From the NCBI GenBank assembly GCA_009760855.2, contig WPIO01000011.1:6331501-6388500 (forward strand): a stretch of 57,000 nt of DNA, read 5' to 3'. A model generated the notes under the pieces. The model did no database searches and had not been told where the DNA came from. It saw only the letters and a list, made by a program, of their open reading frames with translations. Below are positions 1-10,930 of the stretch, in pieces. Position numbers and translations under genes: made by a program. Each line of letters opens with the position of its first letter. Positions within the stretch are counted from its first letter, which is position 1. This DNA comes from Cristatella mucedo (Eukaryota; Bryozoa; Phylactolaemata; Cristatellidae).

Positions 1-200
1 TTTATTTCTTTCAATTTAATTATGCTTCTGTTTTAATCTATCTGTCTACCACTCTTTCTCTGATGGCTCTCTCTCACGGTCTCGTAACTTAAATTGTTCT
101 ATCAGTCGCCAAGCCCTAGTTTCCTCCCAGGATACGCCTTTAATCGCTAGTTCCACATTTCTTTACCTCCAACTCACGCTCCTAGGGCTCAAGTTTTTTC
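1..200. other. Unassigned left edge
   Basis: I see no open frame, splice-bounded exon or recognisable repeat here. The segment has mixed base composition with a short T-rich start. It runs into a diverged U-family copy. Confidence 0.4.
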
Positions 201-600
201 GAACGAGCCTCTTTGACAGCCAACGGGTACTCCTGCAATGCACCAGCATTATTAATCCTAAGATTGACAGCGGAATCTCGATGACTAGCTATGAGCCTGG
301 CTTCGGAATCGTACCTGAACCACCAGATAGGAACGAGCCACGAAAAACCGATGCTAATGAGCAGAGCGATTTCTGACTTTGCATGAACGAGATTATAGTA
401 GGACGTATGACCTGGGCTAAAGCATGCGCCGTACCGCTTGTGGCACTCTTAGAATAACGGCTTGGCGGTCGGTGAGTCCTAGCACGAAGAGCCAGCTAGC
501 TGCTGTGAACCTTTGAGCGAGTTAGCTGGAAGTCAAGTGTCGTATCGGCCGTAATATATGAGCTATTGTTTGTGCTCTTTATAATACGGCGCTTCTGTTA
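200..600 (+). repeat. Repeat family U, diverged copy 1
   Basis: Aligns by eye with the copies around 7.5-7.9, 16.7-17.1, 31.3-31.6 and 52.6-52.9 kb. Shared features are a splice-donor-like GGTGAGT at 471-477, then an AGCTGCTGT block, a GTTAGCTGG block and a TCGTATCGGCCGTAAT block. The TATA box of the other copies is degraded here; the expected position near 415 reads GGGCTAAA. No protein can be assigned. It is cut on the right by the tail of a minus-strand LINE. Confidence 0.5.
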
Positions 601-603
601 GAG

Positions 604-1061
604 CTAATGATACTAATATTAATACATTCGATAAAGCCCCCTCAGAGAACTCAATCCGTTTCTAGGTGCTTTACAATTGCTTCAAAGGAAGCACGATCGA
701 TTGCTTACTGGTAGCGTGCTCAATAAACAAAAAGAACAACACGGTTAGGGGTGACATGCAAAGGGTCAGCATCCAAGTGTACTTAGTGGCAGCATGCAAC
801 AGTGTCAGCACGGATAAGCACATAAAAGACGAATCATAGAGACCAATTGAGATGGAGATGCGTTTTTAATTTTTTTTCAAAGGCGGACAAGTCAGAGGAT
901 ATCGTGATGCTTATTTTGACTGAGTTCCAGGCTGTGGGGGCATACGAACTAAAGGCTCCGTCACAAAGGATTTGAGGTTCGGACGAGGTATAGGTAAACA
1001 GTTCAGTTAAGTTCGAATGAGTCCTTGATTGAACTTTCATCCGCTCTAGCTTTCGACACAA
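604..1061 (-). mobile_element. LINE family 1, 3' end (minus)
   Basis: Read on the minus strand, this holds the last part of the reverse transcriptase ORF: SSEPQILCDGAFSSYAPTAW, then a degraded KKLKTHL ending. A 3' UTR follows with the family's GTTAGGGG block, and the element ends in the conserved hairpin and an ATT-rich tail at its low-coordinate side. It is a 5'-truncated dead copy. Confidence 0.75.
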
Positions 1062-1440
1062 TATCTCTCAGCAGTAGTCACGGTGATTGAGTGACTAATA
1101 AATAAAAGTGCTAACGTTCTTGCATTTTCAATTATTATTTATGGCTTGAACTGCAAAATTATTAGCGGCATATCGGGAGTTATGTTTATAGCATGGCTAT
1201 GCATCGCCACAGCACTGAAAATAACATTAGGTGGTGCGTTCCTATATTTGTACTCCACATTCAGTGCTTGTTGTCACTGGCGAATTCGCATATTACTTAT
1301 ATGGGGCACAGAAATTGCTCTAAAACTTCCAAACTGCCTGAGACACCTGTTGATAGACGTAAAACTCTTGCATTACTGTAGGAATGAACTAACAATTATA
1401 TAAAAAGCTATTCATGGAACCACGTTGATGCCTCGACAAT
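1062..1440. other. No gene seen
   Basis: AT-rich stretch with short open frames (for example 1,146-1,403 on +, which lacks an ATG start). I see neither homology nor conservation in the paired segment near 38 kb. Confidence 0.4.
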
Positions 1441-1729
1441 GAAAAAAGGAACTTAAAAACACACCTATTTAGGACAGCATTTAGTGGGTCCCTGTGATTC
1501 GTCCTTCACGTGCTTATGCGTGCTGACACTGTGCATGCTGCCACTAACCACATTTGCATGCTGACCCTGTGCATGTCACCCCTAACCATGTTATTCATTT
1601 TTTTGTTTTTTAAGCATGATTTTACTTACCATTTAATTGCATTTCCCTTTGCAGCAAATGTAAAGCGCCTAGAAAGAGATTAAGTTCTCTGAGGGCACTT
1701 TATCAAGAACATTATTATTATTATTATTA
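1441..1729 (+). mobile_element. LINE family 1, 3' end (plus)
   Basis: Begins in the last codons of the LINE ORF (LKTHLFRTAFSGSL then stop), followed by the family 3' UTR, the AAAGCGCCTAG block, the AGAGATTAAGTTCTCT hairpin and an (ATT)n tail at 1,711-1,729. The same fragment, with a longer 5' part, sits at 37,669-38,420. Confidence 0.8.
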
Positions 1730-1734
1730 GCTGT

Positions 1735-1946
1735 CCTTATACTCTCCACTTCGCCTATTCTCACTGTTCTCTGTTGAGTGTTTTTATCCTGTTCAAAGTA
1801 GTTTTTGCAGTATAATATTTTTTATGAGTTTTGAAAATAAAATAATATAATTACTCATATTTACGCATGAAACTTAGGAGCCGCATCTTGACATCGAAAG
1901 AGCCGCATGCGGCTCCCAAGCCTTGCCCAAAGATTGCCGACCCCTG
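1735..1946 (-). mobile_element. hAT-type transposon end (CAGGGGTCGGCAA terminus)
   Basis: Read on the minus strand from 1,946 the sequence starts CAGGGGTCGGCAA and contains a perfect 16-bp palindrome, GAGCCGCATGCGGCTC, at 1,900-1,915. From memory, this layout is typical of one group of hAT transposons. Only this end is recognisable; the partner terminus and target duplication were not found, so the left limit is uncertain. The duplicate lies at 38,425-38,626. Confidence 0.55.
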
Positions 1947-2943
1947 CACTATCTGGTCGCATGGGGTGATACCAAAACAAAACAACTTCTATGTGTCCTT
2001 GGCAAGTATCTCAATCTTCCGACACCGACGTTAATAACGTGGTGCGCTTCATCTACATCCGATCCTACATTCAACCGGTTTGCATAACTCGGTCTTGTTT
2101 AGACTAGGATTAGCCAATGTAATATGACTAGTAGGTGAAAGCGTCTCCACTGTGGCAGTTGTTCTGTAAGATTTGACTTGGCCACATTATGCCACTTTTC
2201 ACAGACCTGCAGTGGTTGTCCTTCAGGCAGCGTATTGACTGCTAGATGTTTTGATTAATTCTTGGATCTCATCTTCCACTTACTCCAGTGTGCCAATCTA
2301 AAAAATTTCTATTATTTTTGCATTTACCACATTCACATTCAAACAATTACATTATCTACAACACGGGCTGGATGGAAACTTCTTTTATTCTAAGCTAAGG
2401 AGTCGGTAAAAAGACCTACTCTGTTGCTTACCAGCCACACCATATCGCTGAAGCAGATTAAAACTCGCACCGAGACTGTTGGCGTTTCAGACTGTTTGTC
2501 TCACTGAGCCGACCTACTTTGACATGCGTCACAAAGCCGGGCTGTCGATATATATTCAGCCATTTCAAATTACAGAAACAAACTAAAAGCATGAGCGTAA
2601 ACATTAATCCCCGATATTTTTTGCACCAATGCTCCTACCACACCATTCTTACTAGTTCGCGTAGCAGCTCAATGCGTGAAATCTACTAAGACCTAAAGCT
2701 GGCAATATGCCAACGATAATAACACAGTGCTCGGTATTCTGTAGTCAGTGCTAACAGTAAAACCATATTCTAAAATGAGCCAATAATAGCTTGCATAGGA
2801 TGGCTGACATGACTGATGGCCTCCCACTATCTGGTCGCATGGGGTGATACCGAAACAAAACAACTTCTATGTGTCCTTGGCAAGTATCTCAATCTTCCGA
2901 CACCGACGTTAATAACGTGGTAAGCTTCATCTACATCCGATCC
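1947..2943. repeat. 119-bp direct repeats flanking an extra 759-bp segment
   Basis: Positions 1,947-2,065 and 2,825-2,943 are nearly identical (about three differences). The segment between them (2,066-2,824) is absent from the duplicated locus at 38,627, where only one copy of the repeat follows the hAT end. The intervening DNA carries a small plus-strand LINE scrap (about 2,178-2,250, reading PLFTDLQWL) and a V-family repeat. It may be an insertion with a long flanking duplication, or the product of unequal exchange. Confidence 0.65.
2240..2824. repeat. Repeat family V, copy 1 (empty hAT site)
   Basis: Aligns with 15,740-16,440 and 51,735-52,440. It carries TTCTAAGC once, at 2,388-2,395, exactly where the other two copies have a 187-188 bp hAT element flanked by this 8-mer. 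The shared block around 2,690-2,820 includes the conserved AGTGCTCGGTATTCT. No coding potential is evident. Confidence 0.65.
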
Positions 2944-3390
2944 GAACATGGCCCCAAGCACACCTCTAGTAACAGTGCTGTGCTCAGCCAACGCACGACC
3001 AATACCGGCGACGCCTGAATCTTGAAGCAAGGCAAGTTGTTTTTTGGAGCTGTGCCCACGCTCGAAGGCGCGCCTGAAGTAGTGGATACACGGCAGCGAC
3101 GAATGGCTCTTACGTCATAACGTCCACATTACGATGTAGACAAGGCTGTTTGACAGTAGTGGTAATTAAAGGCACTCAACAGTCGCCGCTACGTACACTT
3201 ACGGCTCTCCGAGAGCCTTGACCTCAAATCAGCTCCTCCAGAGCCAAATTTTTAATCGCACCTCCCAACTTTTCTCAGGGCCCCGGCTTTTTTATGCAGC
3301 CTCAGACATTAAGTATCGCATACGCGGAATAATTATTACCATCCATTATTCAGGTGTCTTAGCTGGCGCAGCCGCTTCATGGTCTCCTAT
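2825..3390. repeat. Repeat family W, copy 1
   Basis: Aligns with 17,530-17,990, 38,627-39,150 and 53,350-53,690; landmarks are GACACCGACGTTA and CGGCTCTCCG. On the minus strand a 67-residue frame (2,827-3,030, LQDSGVAGIGRALAEHS) is partly kept at 38,560-38,832 but frameshifted in the copy near 17.6 kb. A once-coding origin is therefore possible but unproven. Confidence 0.55.
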
Positions 3391-3392
3391 TT

Positions 3393-3520
3393 AACAGTAA
3401 TAATATTAATACATTTGTTATATATAACGCCATCTGAAAACTATCTTTCTATGCACTATACATTTGCTACATAGGTGTCATGATCATATGGTTAGCGGTA
3501 GCATGCACAGTGACTACAGG
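3393..3520 (-). mobile_element. LINE family 1, 3' tail (minus)
   Basis: Minus-strand LINE 3' UTR fragment starting with an ATT-rich tail at 3,393-3,415. It is separated from its likely upstream continuation (4,235-4,972) by about 700 bp of unrelated, GC-richer sequence. Duplicate at 39,195-39,315. Confidence 0.6.
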
Positions 3521-4225
3521 CATAGCTTTGTGTACCCGGGCTGGGTTCGGTTGGCTGAGACGGGACATCTTTGGTATAATAGGGGTCACAGGCTGGGTCG
3601 GGGTCTGACCTATAATCATGGCCGGATATGCGTTGACTAGAGGTCACCGGGGCTCTTGGGGAACGGAAGCTGACCGACTCGGTCGCGGTGTTGGAGGCTC
3701 CCGGTCTCGCCAAGTTATGCACCTGGATGGGTGCAGGCGTGCTGCGACAATGCGGCCACGCATGCAAGGCAATGATTACCCAATGCCCGATTGTAGGCAG
3801 CTAGAACGCTCGTTGTAACGGCTTGTGTATCATGCATTCCCCCTGTAGCGTGTTCGTAACCCTCGTGAGCTGGCGTCTTTCGGCGGAAGCTCTCAACTGT
3901 GGTAGACGTTGACTCTGACTATCCAAGCAGTTACTCGGCTAGCCGGATCTTTCACGGCATATGCTCGCACTGTCGGAACGGGGTCGGTACAATGGCGGGA
4001 CTTCGGGAGCCAACTGAACAACTGACACATTTGTTTGTGCTTGCTGCATCATCTCGTGCCCCTATCGTTTACTTTGTGTAGTATCCTCCCTGTAGAAATT
4101 TTTCTTGTTGTTATTGGCGCATGCGATATTAGAAATAGGTTTAACCTGACGATGCTCATCTTACCCTAGCAGGCGAAGCACGGGCTTTGTGGGGCTTGGC
4201 AAGCAATAGCCCCTGATCCCTGAAT
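3521..4225. repeat. GC-richer unknown segment splitting a LINE
   Basis: About 700 bp with visibly higher GC than its surroundings, lying between two minus-strand LINE fragments and duplicated at 39,316-40,020. Minus-strand frames (3,492-3,767 and 39,297-39,539) share the string IQVHNLARPGASNT. Most differences between the two change amino acids, so selection for coding is not evident. I do not recognise it; a retroelement ORF1 or gag-like relic or an unclassified transposon are possible. Confidence 0.4.
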
Positions 4226-4234
4226 TTCGGCAAT

Positions 4235-4972
4235 AGTTAACATGATCATGCACAGTGTGTGTCAGCTGCATATGCACACCGAGGACGGATTATGTGGACC
4301 AGCTGAATGCTTTGATTAAGAGGTGCATTGTAAACATTTTGTATACCTGGTCAATTCGACGAATGTCACAGCACCAGTCGGAAGTTAGTTCCGGTCTCGG
4401 GGAGCATGCAGAGTAAAAGCTCAGTCAGCAAAACATTTGAGGTTCTTATGAGGTCTAGGTTAACCCTTAGATTCCGAAAAGTTGGTGATAGCCCCATGCG
4501 GAAGTAGTTCTTAAAGGAAGACTTAGACCAAAGAATGAAAGGATTTAAACGTGAGTGACAGAACGTTGAAGTATGTGTGCTGCTTGTTAGTTATCCATTA
4601 CATGTCATCCGGCAGTGGGGTTCTGTGGCAACTGTGCCGCTCAAGACAGGCAAGTCTAGCAGCAGAGGATTTCATCAACTACAACCACGTGATTTCACAG
4701 GCCGGCGGAGCATCCAGTAGTGAGTTACAGAAGTCGAGACGGAATTTCAGAAATGCTAAGGCCAATTTAGATGTGGCGTCCTTGTTGAAGCAAGCCCGAA
4801 TATTAGAAATGCTATGTAGGTAGAAATAGGCAGACTTAACTGACGCAAAAAAAAATCATCCGATGAAAGGTTATATTTGAACAGGACGTTTACATCCCGC
4901 CCAGATTCCACAGAAGGTACGCTTTCAGAACCAATTTTAATCGTTAACATTACTAGTTTCAGAATCATACCC
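4235..4972 (-). pseudogene. LINE family 1 reverse transcriptase C-terminal relic (minus)
   Basis: Minus strand, from 4,972 downwards: IKIGSESVPSVESGRD (post-palm region), then LASTRTPHLNWP-type and C-terminal segments with NLDLIRASN, broken by frameshifts. The 3' part includes the FGD/WNSLP-like region in degraded form. Duplicate at 40,025-40,805, where the frame IKIGSASVPSVESGRDLNVL is open longer. Confidence 0.65.
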
Positions 4973-4974
4973 TA

Positions 4975-5470
4975 TTTTCCTATAAAAGACGTCCTCGGCT
5001 GTAAATGATAAGGACAACATTACCTCAACAACCAGCTATGATAGTCATTGATCGGCCTTGCAAACGCTTTATGGTCTAAGGCAAATTGCTAGCGAAGCTT
5101 TGCGGTTTGTCGTATTCTAAGCAATCCCCGTGTCTGTCTTGATTTCTTCTTCCTCACTTACAGCTGTATCACTAAGGAGCTGGTATTTAGAGCTTCTATA
5201 GAAATGGCTACTTTGCATACATTCATGTAGTCAGCCCTTCTGATTTCTGGTGCTAGGCGATCACCTTTAGAAGGCGATCTATGATAAAAGCTACCTGAAA
5301 TTATGTTACACTAGTAATAGTACATTAACGCCGAGAGGAGCGTTTCTACCTGCACCATAGCACGAAAACTGGCTTCCGTTTTCGCTTACTCAGTACTGAC
5401 ATTGCCTCAGAAATCCAGTTTCCCAGCTTTTAGTTCACTTAGACATTCTATGGGGCATAATAGATAGCAG
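4975..5470. other. Duplicated spacer, no gene seen
   Basis: Matches 40,808-41,300 closely over most of its length. No recognisable ORF, RNA or mobile element. The match stops after a shared CAGACGTCTC (5,478-5,487), where a LINE begins in this copy and an unrelated sequence follows in the other. Confidence 0.5.
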
Positions 5471-5487
5471 CTGGTGTCAGACGTCTC

Positions 5488-6600
5488 AGACGTCTCTTGT
5501 TTATCGAAACCTCACACCTTGCTTGTAAGTTCCAGTCTGGCTTTAGAGCTAATCACTCCGCAGAGTCAGCATTGCTTAGGGTATACAACAACCTACTTAG
5601 GAATGCAGACATGGGTAGAGTGTCTCTGCTGGTTTTGCTCGATCTTTCGGCAGCTTTTGTTACAGTCGATCACAAAGTTCTTCTAGAGCGCCTCTCATCT
5701 CTCCAGGGCATCACTGGCACTGCTTTGGAATGGTTGAGGTCCTATCTCAGTGGGAGACTCCAGAGTATTGACGTGAATGGACAAAGATCATCTGAAGTAC
5801 CTCTGAAATATGGAGTACCTCAGGGCTCCTTGCTAAGTTAGGTTCTTTCCATGGTTTATACTCTCCCTCTTGCTGATGTGATTGCCAAGCACAATCTAGA
5901 CTTTCACTTCTATGCGGATGACACTCAGTTGTACCTTTGCTTTGATCACTCCCAGCCTTCGAGCACCTCAAACTCTCTCAACTCACTTGCTGCGTGCATT
6001 GAGGACATCCGCACATGGATGGCAGCAAATTTTCTAAAACTAAACGATGATAAAACTAACTTACTAGTTATGGACAAACCCAGTGTGATTCAGAGATTGC
6101 AAAGGCTGACTCTCAAAATTGGCTCTGCCAGCATATCTCCTGTTGAATAAGCTCAAAATCTAGGTGTCGTATTCCAAAGCGACCTCTCATTAGACGACCA
6201 TACCAGCTCCACAGTAAAATCTGCCTATTTTTAGCTTCATAACATGGCAAAAATTCGGGCTTTTTTAGATAAGGATACCACGCCCATGTTGGTCCATGTT
6301 TCGTGACTTCCCGTCTTGACTTCTACAACTCACTGCTTACTGTCCTACCAGCATGTGCGATCAGGTGACTGCAGCTGGTGAAAAACTCTGCAGCTAGGCT
6401 TGTCTGTCGTGAGCTTTGCAGTTTCCACATTACTTCACTTCTCGCCGACCTGCACTATCTACCAGTCAAGCAACGGATTGACTTCAAGTATTTTGTCGCT
6501 CAGTCAGTTTCCTCATTACTCCACTTCTCGCCGACCAGCAATATCTACATGTCAAGCAACGGATTGACTTCGAGGTTTTGTCGCTCACTTTTAGGGCCTA
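5488..6600 (+). pseudogene. LINE family 1 reverse transcriptase, 5'-truncated dead copy
   Basis: Starts in the finger region (ETSHLACKFQSGF) and continues through motif A (LLDLSAAFVTVDH, where the usual AFD has become AFV), motif B (GVPQGS) and motif C (YADD at 5,911-5,922) to the KLNDDKT block. It is interrupted by a stop after GVPQGSLLS at 5,841, another at 6,150 and later frameshifts. The LHYLPVKQRIDF block at about 6,440-6,510 is repeated at 6,510-6,600, a local tandem duplication. The 3' UTR and tail are missing. Confidence 0.85.
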
Positions 6601-6754
6601 GGTGCAGCCAATCAGCTGGGTTCTGCTGCTCCAAAAATAGCCGGTGTCCCGATTCATTCAGTGGAATATTGCAGGCTAAAGGGAAATCGTCCGGCACAAT
6701 GGCTGCTACGCTGATTCAGCCAAAGAAAAATAATAACAGAAGATTTCTTATACT

Positions 6755-8230
6755 GTTACTTCAGACGTTGGTGTTCCTATTTCTTTAAACTATCCAAGCT
6801 CTGCAGAGTAGCATGTCTAAATTCTGAAATACTGAGCTCAGCTCTCACTATGACCTCGTAATCCCAAATGCATAAGCATATTTTTTCACAAGTCGTACAA
6901 GGTCGAAGTTCAGCATGATGGTGATCTCATGCAGGAAGCTTCGAGGTGCTATTCTCTGAACTGACTGCGAGACTAGTTGTAACAGAGAATAAAGTTTCAA
7001 CTCGGCTTCGTCTTGAGCATGGAAGCTACTGGAATGTGCACTCAATATGAATTTAGAGTCGCAAGAACGAATCATAGCAATTTTCTGTCACTTGAGGAAG
7101 TTCTCGTTGGTCCTTCACATCATTGAAACTGCGGCCATGCATGAAGTTACAGGATTTTCTTTTAGATTCCTCTCCTGTCTTGGTAGTGAAACTGGGATAT
7201 TTAATGCACATCTTGGGTCAGTTTGATGACGGTGCCTAAGAGCCACTAATCTCTCTGTTCGCTGACAACTTATGTCCTTACCATGGTGGCAATTCGAAGA
7301 GGTGGCGTGAAGTTCTGTACGTGACAATAGAGGCTATATTCATGATGTGGTCAACTGCAGCTATTGGCAGTCGATATTGAGATGCAGACGGTGCGATTAG
7401 AAGCTTGCATGACAGTGTTGACGGCTAGCTGCATGATGAAGCGCAACGATACAACGGACATCATGATGATGCACTGCACCGATTGCCAGCTCGAATCAAC
7501 AACCCGAAAGACAGATGAGAACTGTAAGCTTAATTGATTCTGGCACAGAATCCATAAGAAACCAGATGTCCTAGCTCGGATATGTCTGAATGGCGAGAGA
7601 GCATAATGACAATTAATTATGGACTATGCCTTGACAGGTGTATATCCATCCCCAGCTATGAGAATGGCCACTGAATTAGAGCTAGGCCGCTGACGAAATA
7701 GCCGTGTTAAACAGAGGCTCGTGCACAGCATGGTATATTAATGCATAAGAGCAAGCCTGGTTAATGACTTGTGATCTGACCGTTATATAAGGCCCGGGCC
7801 TGAGAAGATTTTCTACCTTGGAGCACGGTCTGGTGGTCTGCGAGTCCTAGAGCTGGGCGAGAGCTGCTGTCAGCCGGTTAGCTAGTGGCTGGAAGTCTCC
7901 GGTCGTATCACTGTATTGTGCAAGCTATTGTTGTGCTCTTCTTATTCGAAGTTGTTGCTAGTGCTGTGTGCAGACTGTCGAGCACTGAGTCGTTATCGTT
8001 GGCGTTTTGCAAGCATCGAGTCTTTGTACGTCGCACATGGCCCTGTTGAGCTACCTGTTCTAGAGAGTGTCTCGCCTATTCACGACAGCATTTTCTATAT
8101 TGCATGTTGTCGTCTTCATATGATTTCAGACGTCTGATAAGGTCTATGGCTATAAACACGGCAGGGAAGTCGTTGGTACCACCCCGGCACTTTTGATGCA
8201 GTTCGATATGGCATCGCATCGGAGTAGATG
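6755..8230 (+). repeat. Repeat family U, long copy 2
   Basis: Pairs with 29,830-31,890 at moderate identity (roughly 75-80% by eye); the later copy carries several hundred extra bases near 30.0-30.6 kb. It contains TATATAA at 7,784-7,790. At the spacing where other copies have GTRAGT, this one reads CGAGTC (7,841). A minus-strand frame at 6,848-7,075 shares its ATG and the string SFHAQD with the frame at 30,322-30,723 but then diverges. Orientation is given relative to the TATA box. Confidence 0.5.
7784..7790 (+). promoter_or_regulatory. TATA box of U copy 2
   Basis: TATATAA followed by GGC, as in the copies at 16,932 and 52,750. The donor-like site expected 57 bases downstream is mutated here, so this copy looks inactive for splicing. 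Confidence 0.4.
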
Positions 8231-8249
8231 AATATTGTGTCATATATCC

Positions 8250-9745
8250 TTTAGTAGTAAACGGATTGGGCTGTATTGGCATAGGATCGTGAGCGAAATT
8301 CCGTTTTGTGGGTGGTTGCGCTTTGTGCAGCGAACTTGAAACTTCAGTATGCTCTCGATGAGCATGCCTCCCTAAATTCTTTCCATGGACTGCACCATGA
8401 AGATTACTTTCAATGTTTTATCAGGCTTTCGAAAACTGCCTGTGTAGATCTCCACTTTAAGGGCGCTTAAAAGATCATAAGTCTTATTACGATCAAGCCG
8501 TTTACAAAATTCCAAAGTCTGAATTGTAGGTAGACATTCGGTTGCATTTCCTTCACCAAATACTGGTCAATAAGTAGCTCGTAGAATGCGTTGAAAGCAT
8601 AAATCGCTTGAAAAACGTCCCACCCCCGGATTCATCGGAGGCCTTTCACTGGAGATGCTCTCCTTCCTGTAAACACAGACATCCAATGCATTAACATTGA
8701 TTCTAATGTCACTGATCTGGCCTGGCTTTATTTACTGTCTACTTTTATACAACATCAATCACGCTATCCTACTCAAATGATTGAAATTATTGCTGTCTTC
8801 GATACTAGATATCACATTCAATTCCTATCCACAATTGTATAGTGTTCAAAAAGTCGGCGTGCCATAAATATTTACTATCTTACAGTGATTACGTAATAGC
8901 AGGATTACTGCCGTTTTTGCTTAACTGGTCTGCCAAAAAAGACAGTGGCTCAGAGAAAATAGTCGACCGCTCACCCTAATTAGGTTTACTTCCTGCTTTC
9001 TTTGTTTCCCAGAATGAAAACGGTAGACTAACCTAGGCCTGCTGAAAGGCAGCTTTGCGTTTGTGTATGTGATGCGAAACCCTATTATGCAACACCTAGT
9101 TGCCGCTTGAGTATTTGTGAAGATACAGATGGGACACGAACACACATTTATACACACAATCACAACTTCGGTAATCATCATTATCAGACATGTTTAAAAA
9201 CAACTTTGTGAGCTATTTAATTTTCCCGTGAAAGGTTTGAGTGAAATACGATTATCTGAACCAGAACAACAGTATGCTGGCAAGCCCTAGCATCCATCTC
9301 TTATAGATATATTTTATGAGTCTTGGGACTTGGTAAAAGCACTCTCGCCGAATCAGGATTCGGTAAGTTGACCAAAATCCGTCGAGTTAATTATGAAAGC
9401 TATTTATAGATAGTAGGCCTATATAATGGTATTGGTGATTGGACAGCCTTATACTGACACACAGGCACTATCTTTCATTTGGATCTCGGTTTTGATCTAT
9501 ACAACTCTTTGTATTCCATACCAGTCCTCAGGACTTTCTATCAATAATTTCATAATCCAAAACCCTGAGCCAAAGCAGGACGACCAATTAAACAACATTT
9601 TGATCGTGGCCATGCATAAAATCACTTTGGTGTGTTTGTTGATGTAGCAGTAGAAAGATATTTTCTGAAATTGCACTCAGCTGACAAAATTCTGACGACC
9701 TAGTTTGATTACGTACTCAAAACATTTTTTATAAATCGTAATGCC
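8250..9745. other. Single-copy spacer, no gene seen
   Basis: About 1.5 kb with no recognisable LINE, hAT or U/V/W sequence and no partner elsewhere in the window. Short frames (for example 8,921-9,181 on - and 9,426-9,647 on +) lack homology and conservation. It lies in the part of the unit that does not match the second unit. Confidence 0.45.
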
Positions 9746-10307
9746 TTGAAGACGTGGCGATGTTCATAAGCATTAAAAAACAGAGATCCCTAGATTTTTT
9801 CCGACAGAGCCTAATGTGCGTTGGCTCGCCCCTTCGTATAGGCATAGGTTGACATACTCGTTATCCACGTTAAGCGTCTTTGGTTTCTAGTTAGCATATC
9901 TAAACCGTTTGCTGAATCATGGTCATAGACATTCAAGCTATCGTGGCACTATATAAATGAGGCTGTGGAACTATCACTGCTTACAATTTTAAATGTATAT
10001 TGTTATCAAATTGCGGCTATAGCAACTTTATTCTAATCAGCATATTTTATTAATTGTGATGGCTGTAATTCTAAGTAATTCATTAGTGTATTTTATGTAA
10101 ACATTCAAATACATGTTTAAAAGAGACTGGATCGAGAATACAAATTTGCTCATATGTGAATTATAAGCGAACCCGTAAGCCTTCAAACTAAATTCAGAGA
10201 AATATTGTCTCTAAAATACATATGCAGCGGAAGTTTCCCGATAGCTATATTTAGGTTGCACTTGTTATCTATCTTTAGCTCACACTTTTCTAATTATCTC
10301 ATTTTTT

Positions 10308-10930
10308 CTGTAACAATAACAATAATAAATTGAATATAGTGCTCTCGGAGAACTAAATATTTTTCTAGGTACTTTACATTTGCTGCAAAAGAAGCACGAT
10401 TGAATTTTTGTGATAGCATGCCCGATGACAACAAGCTTAGCATGGATAATGGGGACACAGGATTAGCATGCAAGTACGGTTAGTGGCAGCATGCACAGTG
10501 TCAGCACTTTAAACACGTAAAGGATGACTTACATTGACATCGCTAAATGGTGCGATAAATAGATACGTTTTGAAATTCTTTTTGATTGTGGTCAGCTCAG
10601 GGGATGTCTCGCTGCAAGTCGGAAAGGAGCACCAGCCTTTTAGAGCAAACAGACTGGAGGCGTCGTTTCCAAAGGAATTGAGGTTCAAATGAGGTATAGG
10701 GAAACAGTTGCATTGTGAAAAGCAAGTGGTACATTTGTAATAGCACCCTTAGAGAGCTCAATGTCTTTCAGGGGACTTTAAGTTTGCTGTAAAATAAGCA
10801 TGGTCAAATGGCTAGCGAATGGCTAGGTCTATGAACAACAAGAGTTTTATAGTAAGAGGCGACATGCACAGGATCAACATGCTAATATGTCTAGTCTTAG
10901 CATGCACGGTGTCAGAAGGTATGAGCATAA
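10308..10930 (-). mobile_element. Two minus-strand LINE family 1 3' ends in tandem
   Basis: The first (10,308-10,710) begins with an AT-rich tail and the hairpin/TAGGTACTTTACATTTGCTG block, then the 3' UTR and degraded C-terminal codons. The second (10,735-10,930) starts again with TGTAATAGCACCC and a 3' UTR. Both are 5'-truncated. Duplicates at 46,210-46,620 and 46,640-46,850. Confidence 0.65.

Noticed and set aside
1146-1403. 85-residue hydrophobic plus-strand frame
   Set aside because: No ATG start, no homologue recognised, no conservation in the sister locus.
2827-3030. Minus-strand 67-residue frame in W, similar at 38,560-38,832
   Set aside because: Not listed as a gene because the copy at 17.6 kb is frameshifted and there is no splice or start context. 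Noted under the W repeat.
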